Shown here in pieces: positions 1 to 8,839 of a DNA stretch of 64,000 nucleotides (positions within the stretch are counted from its first letter, which is position 1; each line of letters begins with the position of its first letter). Made by a program: the position numbers and the translations under genes. Source of the DNA: JBCFBK01 sp039679975 (GTDB taxonomy: Bacteria; Bacteroidota; Bacteroidia; Bacteroidales; Prolixibacteraceae); NCBI GenBank assembly GCA_039679975.1, contig JBDKTZ010000135.1:1-64000 (forward strand). Reading direction: 5' to 3'. Below the pieces are notes generated by a model that was given only the letters and a program-made list of their open reading frames with translations, was not told the DNA's origin and did no database searches.

Positions 1-35
1 GTATAAAAATTAAATCGCATACTTAATAAAAACAA

Positions 36-530
36 ATGAAATTCAATAATCTACAGAAAGAATGCTATGACAGGGCCGCTTATTTATGCAGCCGGTCTGA
101 AAAAAGTTCCGGCAGTATCTGCAAAAAGCTGCAGGATTGGGGACTTGCTCCTGATGAGGCGGAACAAGTCCTGAAGAAACTGACCGCCGATCAATTCATC
201 GACGATATACGTTTTGCAAAAAGCTATGTGAGAGATAAGTTTCGTTTTAACAAATGGGGAAAGATAAAAATCCAATATCAGTTAAAGGCGGAAAATATAT
301 CCGGCAATATCATCAAACTGGCTATTGAAGAGATTGATAACGAATCCTACATAGAAATTCTCAGCAATTTGATATCCGATAAAAATAAAACTATTCAATC
401 GGTCAATCCTTATGAACGGCGCGGTAAGCTTTTACGCTTTGCACAGAGCCGCGGTTTTGAGCCGGAGCTGATCCATACTGTGATCGACCAGGTCGAAAAG
501 GGTATTGATTTCCTATCTCACGAGTCGTAA
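36..530 (+). CDS. recX: Regulatory protein RecX
   Basis: RecX-family protein of 164 residues, a normal length. RecX proteins bind RecA filaments in the cytoplasm and limit recombinase and coprotease activity. The sequence is almost entirely helical. It has the RecX repeat layout: an N-terminal block with SEKSSGSICKKLQDWG, a middle block with ADQFIDDIRFAKSYVRDKFRFNKWG, and a C-terminal block near YERRGKLLRFAQSRGFEPE. The ATG at 36 is the first start in the window and gives the usual N-terminus. recA is not in view. The gene converges on ribD with a 43-nt gap. Confidence 0.9.
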   Translation: MKFNNLQKECYDRAAYLCSRSEKSSGSICKKLQDWGLAPDEAEQVLKKLTADQFIDDIRFAKSYVRDKFRFNKWGKIKIQYQLKAENISGNIIKLAIEEIDNESYIEILSNLISDKNKTIQSVNPYERRGKLLRFAQSRGFEPELIHTVIDQVEKGIDFLSHES

Positions 531-573
531 CTTAAAACTCGCTCCTTGTTCACTCATGTGTCTTCCATCTGTT

Positions 574-1623
574 TCAGATGTTCTTATAGAAACATTGCAA
601 CTGCGTATCATTAAGCATCTCACTTTCCCTGGGCTGGTAATTAAATTGCGGCGCGCGCACACCTTTTCCAAACCAGAAATGCCCGATATACACATAAGCT
701 TCATCCCAGGCCTCCTGATCAATAAACGATTGCAGTAAACGTTGCCCCCCTTCCACGACAACCGACTGTAGCTCGCGCTCATACAAAAACCTCAGTATTT
801 GGGCGATCAAATCGCCATGAAAGTCCACTTTCACATACTCAAGGTTGGTTCGGGAAGACACTGCCTGCTCGGTAAATACCACCGTAGGCACCCGTCCGTC
901 TTTCACATGCAAATGATCAGGAAGACGGTTTTGACGGTCAAGCACCAGTCTTACCGGTTGTTTCCCTGACCATTCGCGGACTGTCAGCGAAGGGTTATCT
1001 TTTATTGCTGTATTTGTTCCGATCAGGATAGCAGCTTCCTCAGTACGTTGACGGTGAACAATCCGCCGCGAAAGTTCATTGCTGATCCAGGTGGGCTTTC
1101 CAAACAATTCGGGATAAGAACGATCTACATCCAGATAACCGTCAAGCGTTTGCGCCCATTTTAAAATGACATAAGGCCTCTTTTGCTGATGAAAAGTAAA
1201 AAAGCGACGGGTAAGTTCAAGGCATTGTTCCTCAAGCACGCCTACTTCAACCTCGATACCTGCATTTCGCATTCTTTCAATTCCCTTACCCGCTACTTTT
1301 GCAAACGGATCGACCGACCCCACAACCACACGCGGAATGTGACTCGATATGATCAAATCGGAACAGGGCGGAGTCTTCCCAAAATGAGCACAGGGTTCCA
1401 GGCTCACATACATGGTCGATTTGTTCAGCAATTCCTTCCTGGTAACCGACCCGATTGCGATCACTTCAGCATGCGGCCCGCCGAATTGCCGATGAAAACC
1501 TTCCCCGATTATCTTTTCCTCATGAACAATCACGGCACCGACCATCGGATTAGGAGCTACCTCTCCCATTCCAAGCCGGGCCAGTTCAAGACAGCGAAAC
1601 ATGTATTTTTCGTTTATTTTCAC
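574..1623 (-). CDS. ribD: Bifunctional riboflavin biosynthesis deaminase/reductase RibD
   Basis: Carries out two steps of riboflavin synthesis: deamination of the diaminohydroxyphosphoribosylaminopyrimidine and reduction of the ribosyl side chain. The N-terminal deaminase domain (about 1-145) shows the zinc ligands His51 (in HAE), Cys78 (PCAHFGKTPPC) and Cys87. The C-terminal domain (about 146-349) is the NADPH-dependent reductase, with WAQTLDGYLD and VVEGGQRLLQSFI. The length of 349 is normal for the fused enzyme. It is divergent from prmC with a 35-nt gap holding the prmC promoter. No other rib gene is in the window. Confidence 0.95.
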   Translation of the reverse strand: MKINEKYMFRCLELARLGMGEVAPNPMVGAVIVHEEKIIGEGFHRQFGGPHAEVIAIGSVTRKELLNKSTMYVSLEPCAHFGKTPPCSDLIISSHIPRVVVGSVDPFAKVAGKGIERMRNAGIEVEVGVLEEQCLELTRRFFTFHQQKRPYVILKWAQTLDGYLDVDRSYPELFGKPTWISNELSRRIVHRQRTEEAAILIGTNTAIKDNPSLTVREWSGKQPVRLVLDRQNRLPDHLHVKDGRVPTVVFTEQAVSSRTNLEYVKVDFHGDLIAQILRFLYERELQSVVVEGGQRLLQSFIDQEAWDEAYVYIGHFWFGKGVRAPQFNYQPRESEMLNDTQLQCFYKNI

Positions 1624-1633
1624 CCCAAAAATT

Positions 1634-1641
1634 TAACTTTG
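1634..1641 (+). promoter_or_regulatory. Probable -7 promoter element for prmC
   Basis: TAACTTTG matches the Bacteroidota sigma-ABfr -7 consensus TAnnTTTG. It lies 17 nt before the prmC ATG, implying a very short leader. I see no exact -33 TTTG at the usual spacing. Confidence 0.5.
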
Positions 1642-1658
1642 CTAAAAATACAAATTTA

Positions 1659-2507
1659 ATGCAGGCAGGCATCGCATATATACGCCAAGAGTTAAAAGAT
1701 CACTACCCTCCTTCCGAAATTGAAGGACTGATCCGGTTTTTGTTTTCCATGTGGAAAAGATACAATACAACCGATCTTATCCTTCGGAAAGGAGAAGAGC
1801 TAACCTCCGACGACCGGACTTACCTGCATGCTGTTGTTGAACGCCTGAAAAAATATGAACCCATCCAGTATATTTTCAGGGAAACTGAATTTTTTGGTCT
1901 TCCTTTCCGGGTCACACCGGAAGTGCTGATACCCAGACCGGAAACGGAAGAACTGGTTCATTGGGTATTGAATGCAAATGTAATTGCTGAGCCGGTGATC
2001 ATGGATGCATGTACCGGCAGCGGATGTATTGCTATAAGCCTCAAAAAACATCTCCCTGCAGCGATCGTGAGCGGATGTGATATTTCAGGGAAAGCGTTGC
2101 GGGTGGCCCGGGAAAATGCAAAACTTAATCAGGTAAAAATAAATTTTATACAAATGGATTTGTTAACATCTTTTCCAAAAGGATCTTTGGAACCTTTTGA
2201 CATTATTACCAGTAATCCTCCTTATGTCACGGAGCAGGAAAAAAGGACAATGCAGCAAAATGTGACCCGGTTTGAACCGCACACCGCGCTTTTTGTCCCG
2301 GATCATAACCCCCTCCAATTCTACAGTGCCTTAATCCGGTTCGGAGAAGGCCACTTAAAAACGGGAGGCCGGCAATTTTGGGAAATTAATGAATCATTTG
2401 GGAAAGAATGCGTTGAACTCCTTGAAAAAAATGGCTATAACCATATCGAACTCCGAAGGGACATCAACGGGAAAAACCGGATGATTTCAGGACAATACAC
2501 TCGATAA
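1659..2507 (+). CDS. prmC: Release factor glutamine N5-methyltransferase PrmC (HemK)
   Basis: SAM-dependent methyltransferase that methylates the glutamine of the GGQ motif in class I release factors. The N-terminal helical domain (about 1-85) is followed by a Rossmann methyltransferase domain. The latter has the SAM-binding motif DACTGSGCIAISL and the catalytic NPPY at residues 186-189 (SNPPYVTEQEK). A substrate of the family, prfB, is also in this window at 25.8 kb but not in the same operon. The length of 282 residues is typical. Confidence 0.95.
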   Translation: MQAGIAYIRQELKDHYPPSEIEGLIRFLFSMWKRYNTTDLILRKGEELTSDDRTYLHAVVERLKKYEPIQYIFRETEFFGLPFRVTPEVLIPRPETEELVHWVLNANVIAEPVIMDACTGSGCIAISLKKHLPAAIVSGCDISGKALRVARENAKLNQVKINFIQMDLLTSFPKGSLEPFDIITSNPPYVTEQEKRTMQQNVTRFEPHTALFVPDHNPLQFYSALIRFGEGHLKTGGRQFWEINESFGKECVELLEKNGYNHIELRRDINGKNRMISGQYTR

Positions 2508-2542
2508 AAATGAAGTGCCGGCAAGGAATGACCTGCTGTTTC

Positions 2543-2605
2543 CGATGAGCAAAGTATGCATTTCGGATAGCAAAAAGATGTTTTCGTATAGCAAAATGAA
2601 GTATT
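2543..2605. repeat. Degenerate 21-nt tandem repeat, three units
   Basis: Three imperfect 21-nt units lie end to end (2543-2563, 2564-2584, 2585-2605). Each has the pattern CG.AT-AGCAAA-N-T/A-TTT; for example unit 2 is CGGATAGCAAAAAGATGTTT. Read on the minus strand the array encodes a heptad pattern (xxxFAIR, xxxFAIR, xxxFAHR), but the 60-codon frame has no other sign of being a gene. It lies between prmC and the next gene. Confidence 0.5.
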
Positions 2606-2710
2606 TTCATTATTTTCGATAAAAAATCCTTTTGAAAAATCAGCAAAAAAATATCAGGTTATAATTATAAGCCATTGAAATCGTTTTGAATATTTAAAAT
2701 TCATATTGAT

Positions 2711-3775
2711 TTGAAAACATTATTTCGCTATACCTTGATCATGCTTAATGCCATCGCCATCGTGGCCTTGCTGATCACCTATGCTTCAGTCTACATCAGC
2801 CCGGCCCGGTTTTGGTTCCTGGGCTTTTTCGGATTAGCTTACCCTTTCCTCCTGGTCATCAACAGCCTTTTTGTTATTTACTGGTTGTTCAACAGGTGGA
2901 AACTTGCGATTGCATCGTTGATTGTCATCCTGATCGGGTACAATCACCTGCATAACTATTTTCAGGTTGGGAAGAAGGAGACCAGCAGAGAGGGGATCGT
3001 GATATGCAGTTACAACGTAAAACATTTCAACGGGATTACGAAAGGCATTGACTGGAGGGAAAATACAGACAGAATTCAGAATTACCTGCGAAGCAAAAAT
3101 GCTGACATTATTTGTATGCAGGAACTGAGTTCCCCCATGGTAAAAGAATTCAATCCTTTCGTCACCGCACTTTCTGAACTCAACCCAAACATGAATTCCA
3201 CTAATCCGGAGCAACATACAGGACCAGCCATTTTCTCCCGGCACCCCATCATTCACAAAGGTGAGATCATGTTTGAAAACACAGAAAATATGATTGTTTT
3301 TGCCGACATAAAAATTAAGCAGGATACGATCCGGGTGTACAGTTGTCACTTGCAAAGCTACCAGTTCACCAAAGATGAGATTAATTCAATTGAAACCTTA
3401 TCCATGGACGACAAGAGAAAGAACCTCAGAGGTATACGTGCGGTTGGCCATAAAATGAAACAGGCTTTTATTAAACGGACAAGTCATGCGCGAAAATTAA
3501 GTGAAAGCATAAAGAATTCACTCTATCCGGTTATTGTATGCGGCGATTTTAATGACTCTCCTACTTCCTATACCTATCGTACGGTAAGGGGTGATCTGAA
3601 AGACGGTTTTGTCGAATCAGGGGCAGGAATTGGAAATTCTTACCTTGGAACACTGCCTTCATTCCGTATCGATTATATTTTATACAGTCAGCAGTTCACC
3701 GGTTATAACTTTACCGTTGATAAGGTCGATTATTCTGACCACTACCCGGTAAGCTGTAAACTGATCAAAGAATAA
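2711..3775 (+). CDS. Endonuclease/exonuclease/phosphatase family membrane protein
   Basis: The first about 75 residues form two or three membrane segments. They are followed by an EEP (DNase I-like) domain with VICSYNVKHFN, the catalytic Glu of CMQELSS, VIVCGDFNDSP and the terminal YSDHYPVSC. EEP enzymes cleave phosphoesters of nucleic acids, lipids or inositol phosphates; the substrate here is unknown. The active domain should face the periplasm or cytoplasm depending on the number of spans. The start shown is TTG, which gives the family's usual MK-plus-membrane-helix beginning. The first ATG is at 2741 and would remove ten residues. Confidence 0.85.
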   Translation: MKTLFRYTLIMLNAIAIVALLITYASVYISPARFWFLGFFGLAYPFLLVINSLFVIYWLFNRWKLAIASLIVILIGYNHLHNYFQVGKKETSREGIVICSYNVKHFNGITKGIDWRENTDRIQNYLRSKNADIICMQELSSPMVKEFNPFVTALSELNPNMNSTNPEQHTGPAIFSRHPIIHKGEIMFENTENMIVFADIKIKQDTIRVYSCHLQSYQFTKDEINSIETLSMDDKRKNLRGIRAVGHKMKQAFIKRTSHARKLSESIKNSLYPVIVCGDFNDSPTSYTYRTVRGDLKDGFVESGAGIGNSYLGTLPSFRIDYILYSQQFTGYNFTVDKVDYSDHYPVSCKLIKE

Positions 3776-3805
3776 AACCGGAACCGGAAAGCCATAAAAT
3801 CAAAA

Positions 3806-3827
3806 AGGCATGATCGAAATCATGCCT
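3806..3827 (-). terminator. Rho-independent terminator of trxA
   Basis: Perfect 9-bp stem AGGCATGAT/ATCATGCCT with a four-base loop. Read on the minus strand it is followed by a run of T. It sits 22 nt after the trxA stop. Confidence 0.85.
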
Positions 3828-3848
3828 CTATAGCTGTAAAACGATGGG

Positions 3849-4166
3849 TTACAGAATGGAATTCACCTTGGCCGATAAGGTAGCTTTTGGCGCAGCACCT
3901 ACATGCTTGTCTACCAATTGACCGCCTTTGAAGAAAAGAATCGTGGGAATATTCCTGATGCCGAATTTCATTGCAGTTTCAGGATTGCTGTCTACATCCA
4001 GTTTGGTTACCACCAATTTCCCTTCATAATCGCGCGAAAGTTCTTCGACAATGGGTCCTACAATACGGCACGGGCCGCACCATTCCGCCCAGAAATCGAC
4101 CAACACCGGCTTATCTGACTGAAGAACAAGTTCCTCAAAATTTGTATCATTTACTTCTATTGCCAT
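3849..4166 (-). CDS. trxA: Thioredoxin
   Basis: Classical thioredoxin of 105 residues that reduces protein disulfides in the cytoplasm. It has the active site WAEWCGPCR and the cis-proline loop IRNIPTILFFK. The frame is open further upstream, but the ATG at 4166 gives the standard N-terminus (MAIEVNDTNFEELVL) and sits downstream of a promoter-like box at 4202-4209. It lies immediately downstream of dnaE on the same strand, so it may also receive read-through from dnaE. Confidence 0.95.
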   Translation of the reverse strand: MAIEVNDTNFEELVLQSDKPVLVDFWAEWCGPCRIVGPIVEELSRDYEGKLVVTKLDVDSNPETAMKFGIRNIPTILFFKGGQLVDKHVGAAPKATLSAKVNSIL

Positions 4167-4201
4167 AATGATTTTTTTTAAATTGAATCGCAATTATCTT
4201 G

Positions 4202-4209
4202 CAAATCTA
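4202..4209 (-). promoter_or_regulatory. Probable -7 promoter element for trxA
   Basis: On the minus strand the sequence is TAGATTTG, matching TAnnTTTG. It lies 35 nt before the trxA ATG and overlaps the dnaE stop codon. Confidence 0.5.
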
Positions 4210-7200
4210 GTTAATTTTAAATGACAGGTTCTCACGTTCTCTGAAAAAACGTTCAATATCCTTATTCATTTCAATTCTCGTATTTCTTGAAAACAGATTG
4301 ACTACTGCTTTTGTTTCGGGATCCCATAAATCAAATTTCAGCATTGCAGACCCTTTATTTTTTTTACTGATAGTTTCGATCTCATGAATCAGCTCGGGAG
4401 TAACAGTGTGAACAGCCATTTGCACGGTCACGCTTTTAATATAGTTCTTTCTGACCTCGTCAAGCATTTCGATATGACGCACCTTAAACTCAAGTTGTCC
4501 TGGACGGAAGCTTTCCTGTACCTGTCCTTTGACGAGCAGAAATAAATTCGGTCTGCAATACTTGGAAAAATCAACATAGTCTTTTCCAAAAAAATAAATC
4601 GTATAGGAATCATTGTAGTCGGTCAGTACCATGTTGCAATAAGGTTTCCCCGTCTTCCCCATTGCTTCCCGCGCTTCGGTGACCATACCTGCAAAAGTAA
4701 TCTCCTTTCCTTTTAATGAATCCGGATTCGTATTCAGATCCTTTATACTATACTCCCTGCTGGCAAAATTTTCCAGTTCCAGCCGGTATTCGTCAAGGGG
4801 ATGCGATGAAAGGTAAATCCCGACCAGTGATTTTTCTTTTTCGAGCAAAATGATCTTAGCCCATTCAGGCACGTCAGGTAATTCAGGGGTTTTGATGACC
4901 TGTGCGCCCATCACTTCCCCAAAAAGCGAATGCTGGGTTGAATTGCGGTGTGCCTGGATCTGATGACCGTATTTAATGAGTTTCTCAATAAAGTTGACAT
5001 CATTCTGATCGTTTCCTGCAAAGAACTGACTCCGCTTTATATTTCCGAAACTATCGAATGCACCTGACATCGCCAGCGCTTCTATATTTTTCTTATTGAC
5101 CGACTGCAAATTGACTCGCGCTATAAAATCAAATATATCTGTAAAGAGACCACCTTCCCTGGCTTTTATAATATCGGCCACTGCACCGGCTCCTACGCCT
5201 TTTACCGCGGCCATTCCAAAACGAACGTCCCCGTTTTTGTTTACCGTAAATTTCAGGAAGCTTTCATTCACATCCGGTCCCAACACGTTAATCCTCATCC
5301 GGTTCTTTGATTCCTCCATCAATTTTGTGATCTCCGTGATGTTATTCAGGTTCCGGCTCATATTCGCAGCCATGAATTCACCTGGGAAATGAGCTTTCAG
5401 ATATCCTGTCTGATAAGCAATATAAGCATAGCAAACGGAGTGTGATTTATTAAAGGCATAACTTGCGAAGGCTTCCCAGTCCCGCCATATCTTGTCTATC
5501 AAGGTATCGGGATCTTTCTTAACCTCCCTGCAACCTTCCATGAACAACGGGTTGGCTTTGCAGCCATCAATAAATTTCAGTTTCAGCTTGTCCATCATGG
5601 CTTTCACTTTCTTACCCATTGCTTTTCGCAGAGTATCTGAATCGCCGCGGGTAAAATTGGCCAGATGCCTCGATAAAAGCATGACCTGTTCCTGAAACAC
5701 CGTAATTCCATAGGTATCACTAAGATATTTTTCCATCATGGGGTGGTCATATTCGACCTTTTTGCGCCCGTGTTTCCGGTCAATATAATCAGGAATATAT
5801 TCCATAGGGCCAGGGCGATAGAGTGCGTTCATGGCAACCAGATCGCCGAAGCGGTTCGGTTTCAGGTTACGCAGGTGTTTCTTCATGCCGGGCGACTCGA
5901 ACTGGAACACAGCAGTGGTATCACCATGGCTGAACAATTCAAAGGTTTTCGCATCATCCATCGGGATCTTATCTATATCAACGGTCAACCCTTTTGAAAG
6001 TCTTACATTTTCAACCGTTTCCCTGATAATAGAAAGCGTCTTCAGTCCAAGAAAATCCATTTTCAACAGGCCGATCGCTTCCACAAAACGTCCGTCATAC
6101 TGAGTCGTATACAACGCCTCCTCCTTGGTGGGCATGATCGGGATATGATCGGTAAGCGGATCCCGGCTGATCAGGATTCCACAGGCATGAACACCCGACT
6201 GACGAACAGAGCCCTCGAGTGTTTCTGCAAATTTCAGTGTTTTGACAATAAGCGGGTTATCCGATTTTCTTTCTTTCAGTAATTCCGGACTTTCCTGATA
6301 AGCTTTCACAAAACTCATCTTGGGAGCCTCCGGTACAAGCTTGGCCAGCCGATCCGCCTCAGGCAAAGGAAGTTTTAACACGCGGGCTACATCACGAATG
6401 GCCAGCTTGGTCGCCATTGTTCCGAATGTACAAATATGTGAAACCTTATCCTGTCCGTATTTATCGGTCACCCAATCAAGCACCATTTGCCTTCCGTCAT
6501 CATCAAAGTCAATATCCACATCAGGCATGGATACACGGTCAGGATTCAGGAATCGTTCAAAAAGCAGATCATATTTGATCGGATCAATATTGGTGATTCC
6601 CACGCAATAAGAGACTACGGAACCGGCCGCAGAACCACGACCCGGCCCAACCAGTACCCCCATACCTCTGGCCGCATTGATAAAGTCCTGAACAATAAGG
6701 AAGTACCCCGGAAACCCCATGGTTTTGATGACTTCAAGCTCAAAATCAAGTCGTTCATGCACATCTTCGGGAAGCGGATCTCCATAACGTTCAATAGCTC
6801 CACTGTACGCCAGGTGCTTTAAATAATCTGATTCGAACTTGATCCGGATCACTTTATCGTATCCTCCCAGCCGATGGAATGCATTTTCCCCGAACTCCTC
6901 CAGAATGGCTTTCTCAGAATACTTTTCAATATATTCGGCTTCGGTGCCAAAATATTCAGGAATAGGGAACTGAGGCATAATCGGGTCTGAATTCAGTTCA
7001 TACTCCTCAATCTTGTCAACAACCTCCTGTGTATTGATCAGTGACTGAGGAATATCAGCAAACAAGGCATTCATTTCTGCTGTGGTCTTGAACCATTCCT
7101 GTTTGGTATAACGCATCCTGTTCGGATCGTCCAGGTCCTTGCCGGTATTCAGGCAGATCAGCAGGTCATGGGCATCAGCATCCTCCGCATTTGTGAAGTG

Positions 7201-7848
7201 AACATCATTCGTGGCAATAAGCTGAATTGTATGTTTGCGAGCCAATTCAAGGAGAGCTTGATTGACAAGAACCTGATTATTATAAACCTGTTCGTTCAGT
7301 CCCGGCACGTCCGATTTATGCCTCATGAGTTCCAGATAATAATCATCACCAAAGACATCCCTGTACCAGCCAATAGCTTCCTCGGCTGCCTGCATGTCAG
7401 ACTTCATGATCATTTGGGCCACCTCGCCCCCCAGACAGGCAGACGAAGCGATCAGTCCTTCATGGTGCCGCTTCAGCAACTCCTTATCAATTCGTGGTTT
7501 ATAATAAAAGCCTTCGGTATTGGCAGCCGAAATCAACTTGATGAGGTTAATGTAACCGGTTTTATTTTTGGCAAGCAGGATCAGGTGGTCGCCCGAACGG
7601 TCAACCTTGTCATTTTTATCGTGAACAGATCGTGTAGCCACATACGTCTCACACCCCAAAATCGGTTTAATTCCTTCCCGTTTACAGGTATCCCAGAACT
7701 CTTTAATACCGTACATTGCCCCATGATCGGTTAAAGCCAGCGCGGTCATGCCATCTGCCTTTGCCTTTCCGACGAGCCCCTTTATACTGGCCGCTCCGTC
7801 TAAAATAGAATATTGTGAGTGTACATGTAAATGCGTAAATGGTATCAT
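4207..7848 (-). CDS. dnaE: DNA polymerase III subunit alpha
   Basis: Replicative polymerase catalytic subunit, 1213 residues. An N-terminal PHP domain begins HLHVHSQYSILDGA. The polymerase core has GPGRGSAAGS near residue 400 and the catalytic aspartates in PDVDIDFDD near 443-451, then FNKSHSVCYAYIAYQTGYLK. The C-terminal part contains the helix-hairpin-helix region and an OB-fold (EITFAGMVTEAREA). The frame opens at a TTG; the ATG two codons on (7848) gives MIPFTHLHVHS and is preferred. Length and architecture are those of DnaE1. Confidence 0.97.
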   Translation of the reverse strand: MIPFTHLHVHSQYSILDGAASIKGLVGKAKADGMTALALTDHGAMYGIKEFWDTCKREGIKPILGCETYVATRSVHDKNDKVDRSGDHLILLAKNKTGYINLIKLISAANTEGFYYKPRIDKELLKRHHEGLIASSACLGGEVAQMIMKSDMQAAEEAIGWYRDVFGDDYYLELMRHKSDVPGLNEQVYNNQVLVNQALLELARKHTIQLIATNDVHFTNAEDADAHDLLICLNTGKDLDDPNRMRYTKQEWFKTTAEMNALFADIPQSLINTQEVVDKIEEYELNSDPIMPQFPIPEYFGTEAEYIEKYSEKAILEEFGENAFHRLGGYDKVIRIKFESDYLKHLAYSGAIERYGDPLPEDVHERLDFELEVIKTMGFPGYFLIVQDFINAARGMGVLVGPGRGSAAGSVVSYCVGITNIDPIKYDLLFERFLNPDRVSMPDVDIDFDDDGRQMVLDWVTDKYGQDKVSHICTFGTMATKLAIRDVARVLKLPLPEADRLAKLVPEAPKMSFVKAYQESPELLKERKSDNPLIVKTLKFAETLEGSVRQSGVHACGILISRDPLTDHIPIMPTKEEALYTTQYDGRFVEAIGLLKMDFLGLKTLSIIRETVENVRLSKGLTVDIDKIPMDDAKTFELFSHGDTTAVFQFESPGMKKHLRNLKPNRFGDLVAMNALYRPGPMEYIPDYIDRKHGRKKVEYDHPMMEKYLSDTYGITVFQEQVMLLSRHLANFTRGDSDTLRKAMGKKVKAMMDKLKLKFIDGCKANPLFMEGCREVKKDPDTLIDKIWRDWEAFASYAFNKSHSVCYAYIAYQTGYLKAHFPGEFMAANMSRNLNNITEITKLMEESKNRMRINVLGPDVNESFLKFTVNKNGDVRFGMAAVKGVGAGAVADIIKAREGGLFTDIFDFIARVNLQSVNKKNIEALAMSGAFDSFGNIKRSQFFAGNDQNDVNFIEKLIKYGHQIQAHRNSTQHSLFGEVMGAQVIKTPELPDVPEWAKIILLEKEKSLVGIYLSSHPLDEYRLELENFASREYSIKDLNTNPDSLKGKEITFAGMVTEAREAMGKTGKPYCNMVLTDYNDSYTIYFFGKDYVDFSKYCRPNLFLLVKGQVQESFRPGQLEFKVRHIEMLDEVRKNYIKSVTVQMAVHTVTPELIHEIETISKKNKGSAMLKFDLWDPETKAVVNLFSRNTRIEMNKDIERFFRERENLSFKIN

Positions 7849-8109
7849 TTTCAATCGGTTTTAATCAATCATCAACTTATCTTCCTGCAATTTAATCGGG
7901 AATGGTAAAGTTACTGCTTTCATTCCGGCTTTAAAACGGATGTTAATAAAACCTGATAAATTCGAATGAACATGCAGAAGATTTTTTTATCGTTTCGACG
8001 CTCAGACAGACAAAGTAGCAGGCGGGCGTTGAGAAATGATGCTAAATATAAGAGTTATTTTATTTTAATGGAGAGCGGATCTTATCCGAGACTAATCAAA
8101 GATACTGTT

Positions 8110-8547
8110 TTAACCGCGTTGTCGTTTGCACGAGGAGAAGGATTTAATCTCTTTAAACCAGTTTTCTATTTTTATTCCTTCTAATTGTTCAAAGTCTTTT
8201 GCGTTATCCGTCACTAACGTCAATTTATTGGCAATGGCAGACACTCCGATCAACAGGTCGAACTCGTCATTGATTGGTCTTCCTGGTTTTCTTAACCGCA
8301 CTTTTTCTTTAGCGTACAATGAAACCGCACTATAAATAGGGACAATACCTAATCCTTTTGTAAATGAATCGACAGCTTTATTTGATTTCCTGGGATTTTC
8401 ACTGTTTTCTGCACCAAACCGCAATTCCAAAACCGTCATTTCGGAAATAAAGCAATTTTCCCTTCCTTTGCGACGAATAATTTCATCCAAATCAAGTTTT
8501 CCACGAAGAAAGAAAACGCAAATGTTGGTGTCTAACAAATACTGCAT
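8110..8547 (-). CDS. PIN-domain toxin, VapC-like
   Basis: Small PIN-domain protein of 145 residues, probably an RNase toxin. The acidic residues expected of the Mg-binding site are visible: Asp in LLDTNICVF at the N-terminus, Glu in SEMTVLELRFG, Asp in INDEFDLLIGVSAIA, and Asp in LVTDNAKDFEQLEGI. Its ATG directly abuts the antitoxin stop, so the two genes are translationally coupled. The C-terminal tail (about 12 residues, Lys/Arg/Ser-rich) runs beyond the usual PIN end. The RNA target cannot be predicted. The local DNA is AT-rich and the module looks like a mobile accessory insertion. Confidence 0.85.
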   Translation of the reverse strand: MQYLLDTNICVFFLRGKLDLDEIIRRKGRENCFISEMTVLELRFGAENSENPRKSNKAVDSFTKGLGIVPIYSAVSLYAKEKVRLRKPGRPINDEFDLLIGVSAIANKLTLVTDNAKDFEQLEGIKIENWFKEIKSFSSCKRQRG

Positions 8548-8826
8548 CTACAACTCTAAGTCTTTTTTCCTAAATTTTCTACTTGCTTTTATTTCCTTAA
8601 CGATTTCTTCGGCAGGCTTATCTGAACCAAAAGCTCCAAATGACTTATAAAAGTCCTTTTCCTTTTTGCTCTTTTCTGCTTTTAACGATTTGGTCAGGCT
8701 TTCAATCAATTCAAGTTTACCGATAACGCTTAAGCCTTCAAAAAGACCGGAATAGGTTTTTACAATATATTTTTCTGTTGTACTCCTAAACCAAACCTTT
8801 TTATTAACTAACTCAAAGATAACCAT
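8548..8826 (-). CDS. Antitoxin of the PIN toxin module
   Basis: Small charged protein upstream of and abutting the PIN toxin. The core TYSGLFEGLSVIGKLELIESLTKS followed by a Lys-rich helix and FGAFGSDKPAEEIVKEIKASRKF resembles the short Bacteroidota antitoxins that accompany PIN toxins. The frame continues upstream to 8895, but the first 23 codons overlap an unrelated ORF remnant on the other strand. The ATG at 8826 is therefore preferred and gives 92 residues. Family resemblance seems to begin only around residue 18, with no ATG there, so the native start may have been lost when the module joined its present neighbour. Confidence 0.7.
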   Translation of the reverse strand: MVIFELVNKKVWFRSTTEKYIVKTYSGLFEGLSVIGKLELIESLTKSLKAEKSKKEKDFYKSFGAFGSDKPAEEIVKEIKASRKFRKKDLEL

Positions 8827-8839
8827 TATTTCTGTTTCG

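Noticed and set aside
7168..7734. 188-codon plus-strand frame
   Set aside because: It is antisense inside dnaE, whose protein is unmistakable; no motif or start signal supports it.
7966..8184. 72-codon plus-strand frame between dnaE and the toxin gene
   Set aside because: Overlaps the end of the PIN toxin gene and has no recognisable protein features.
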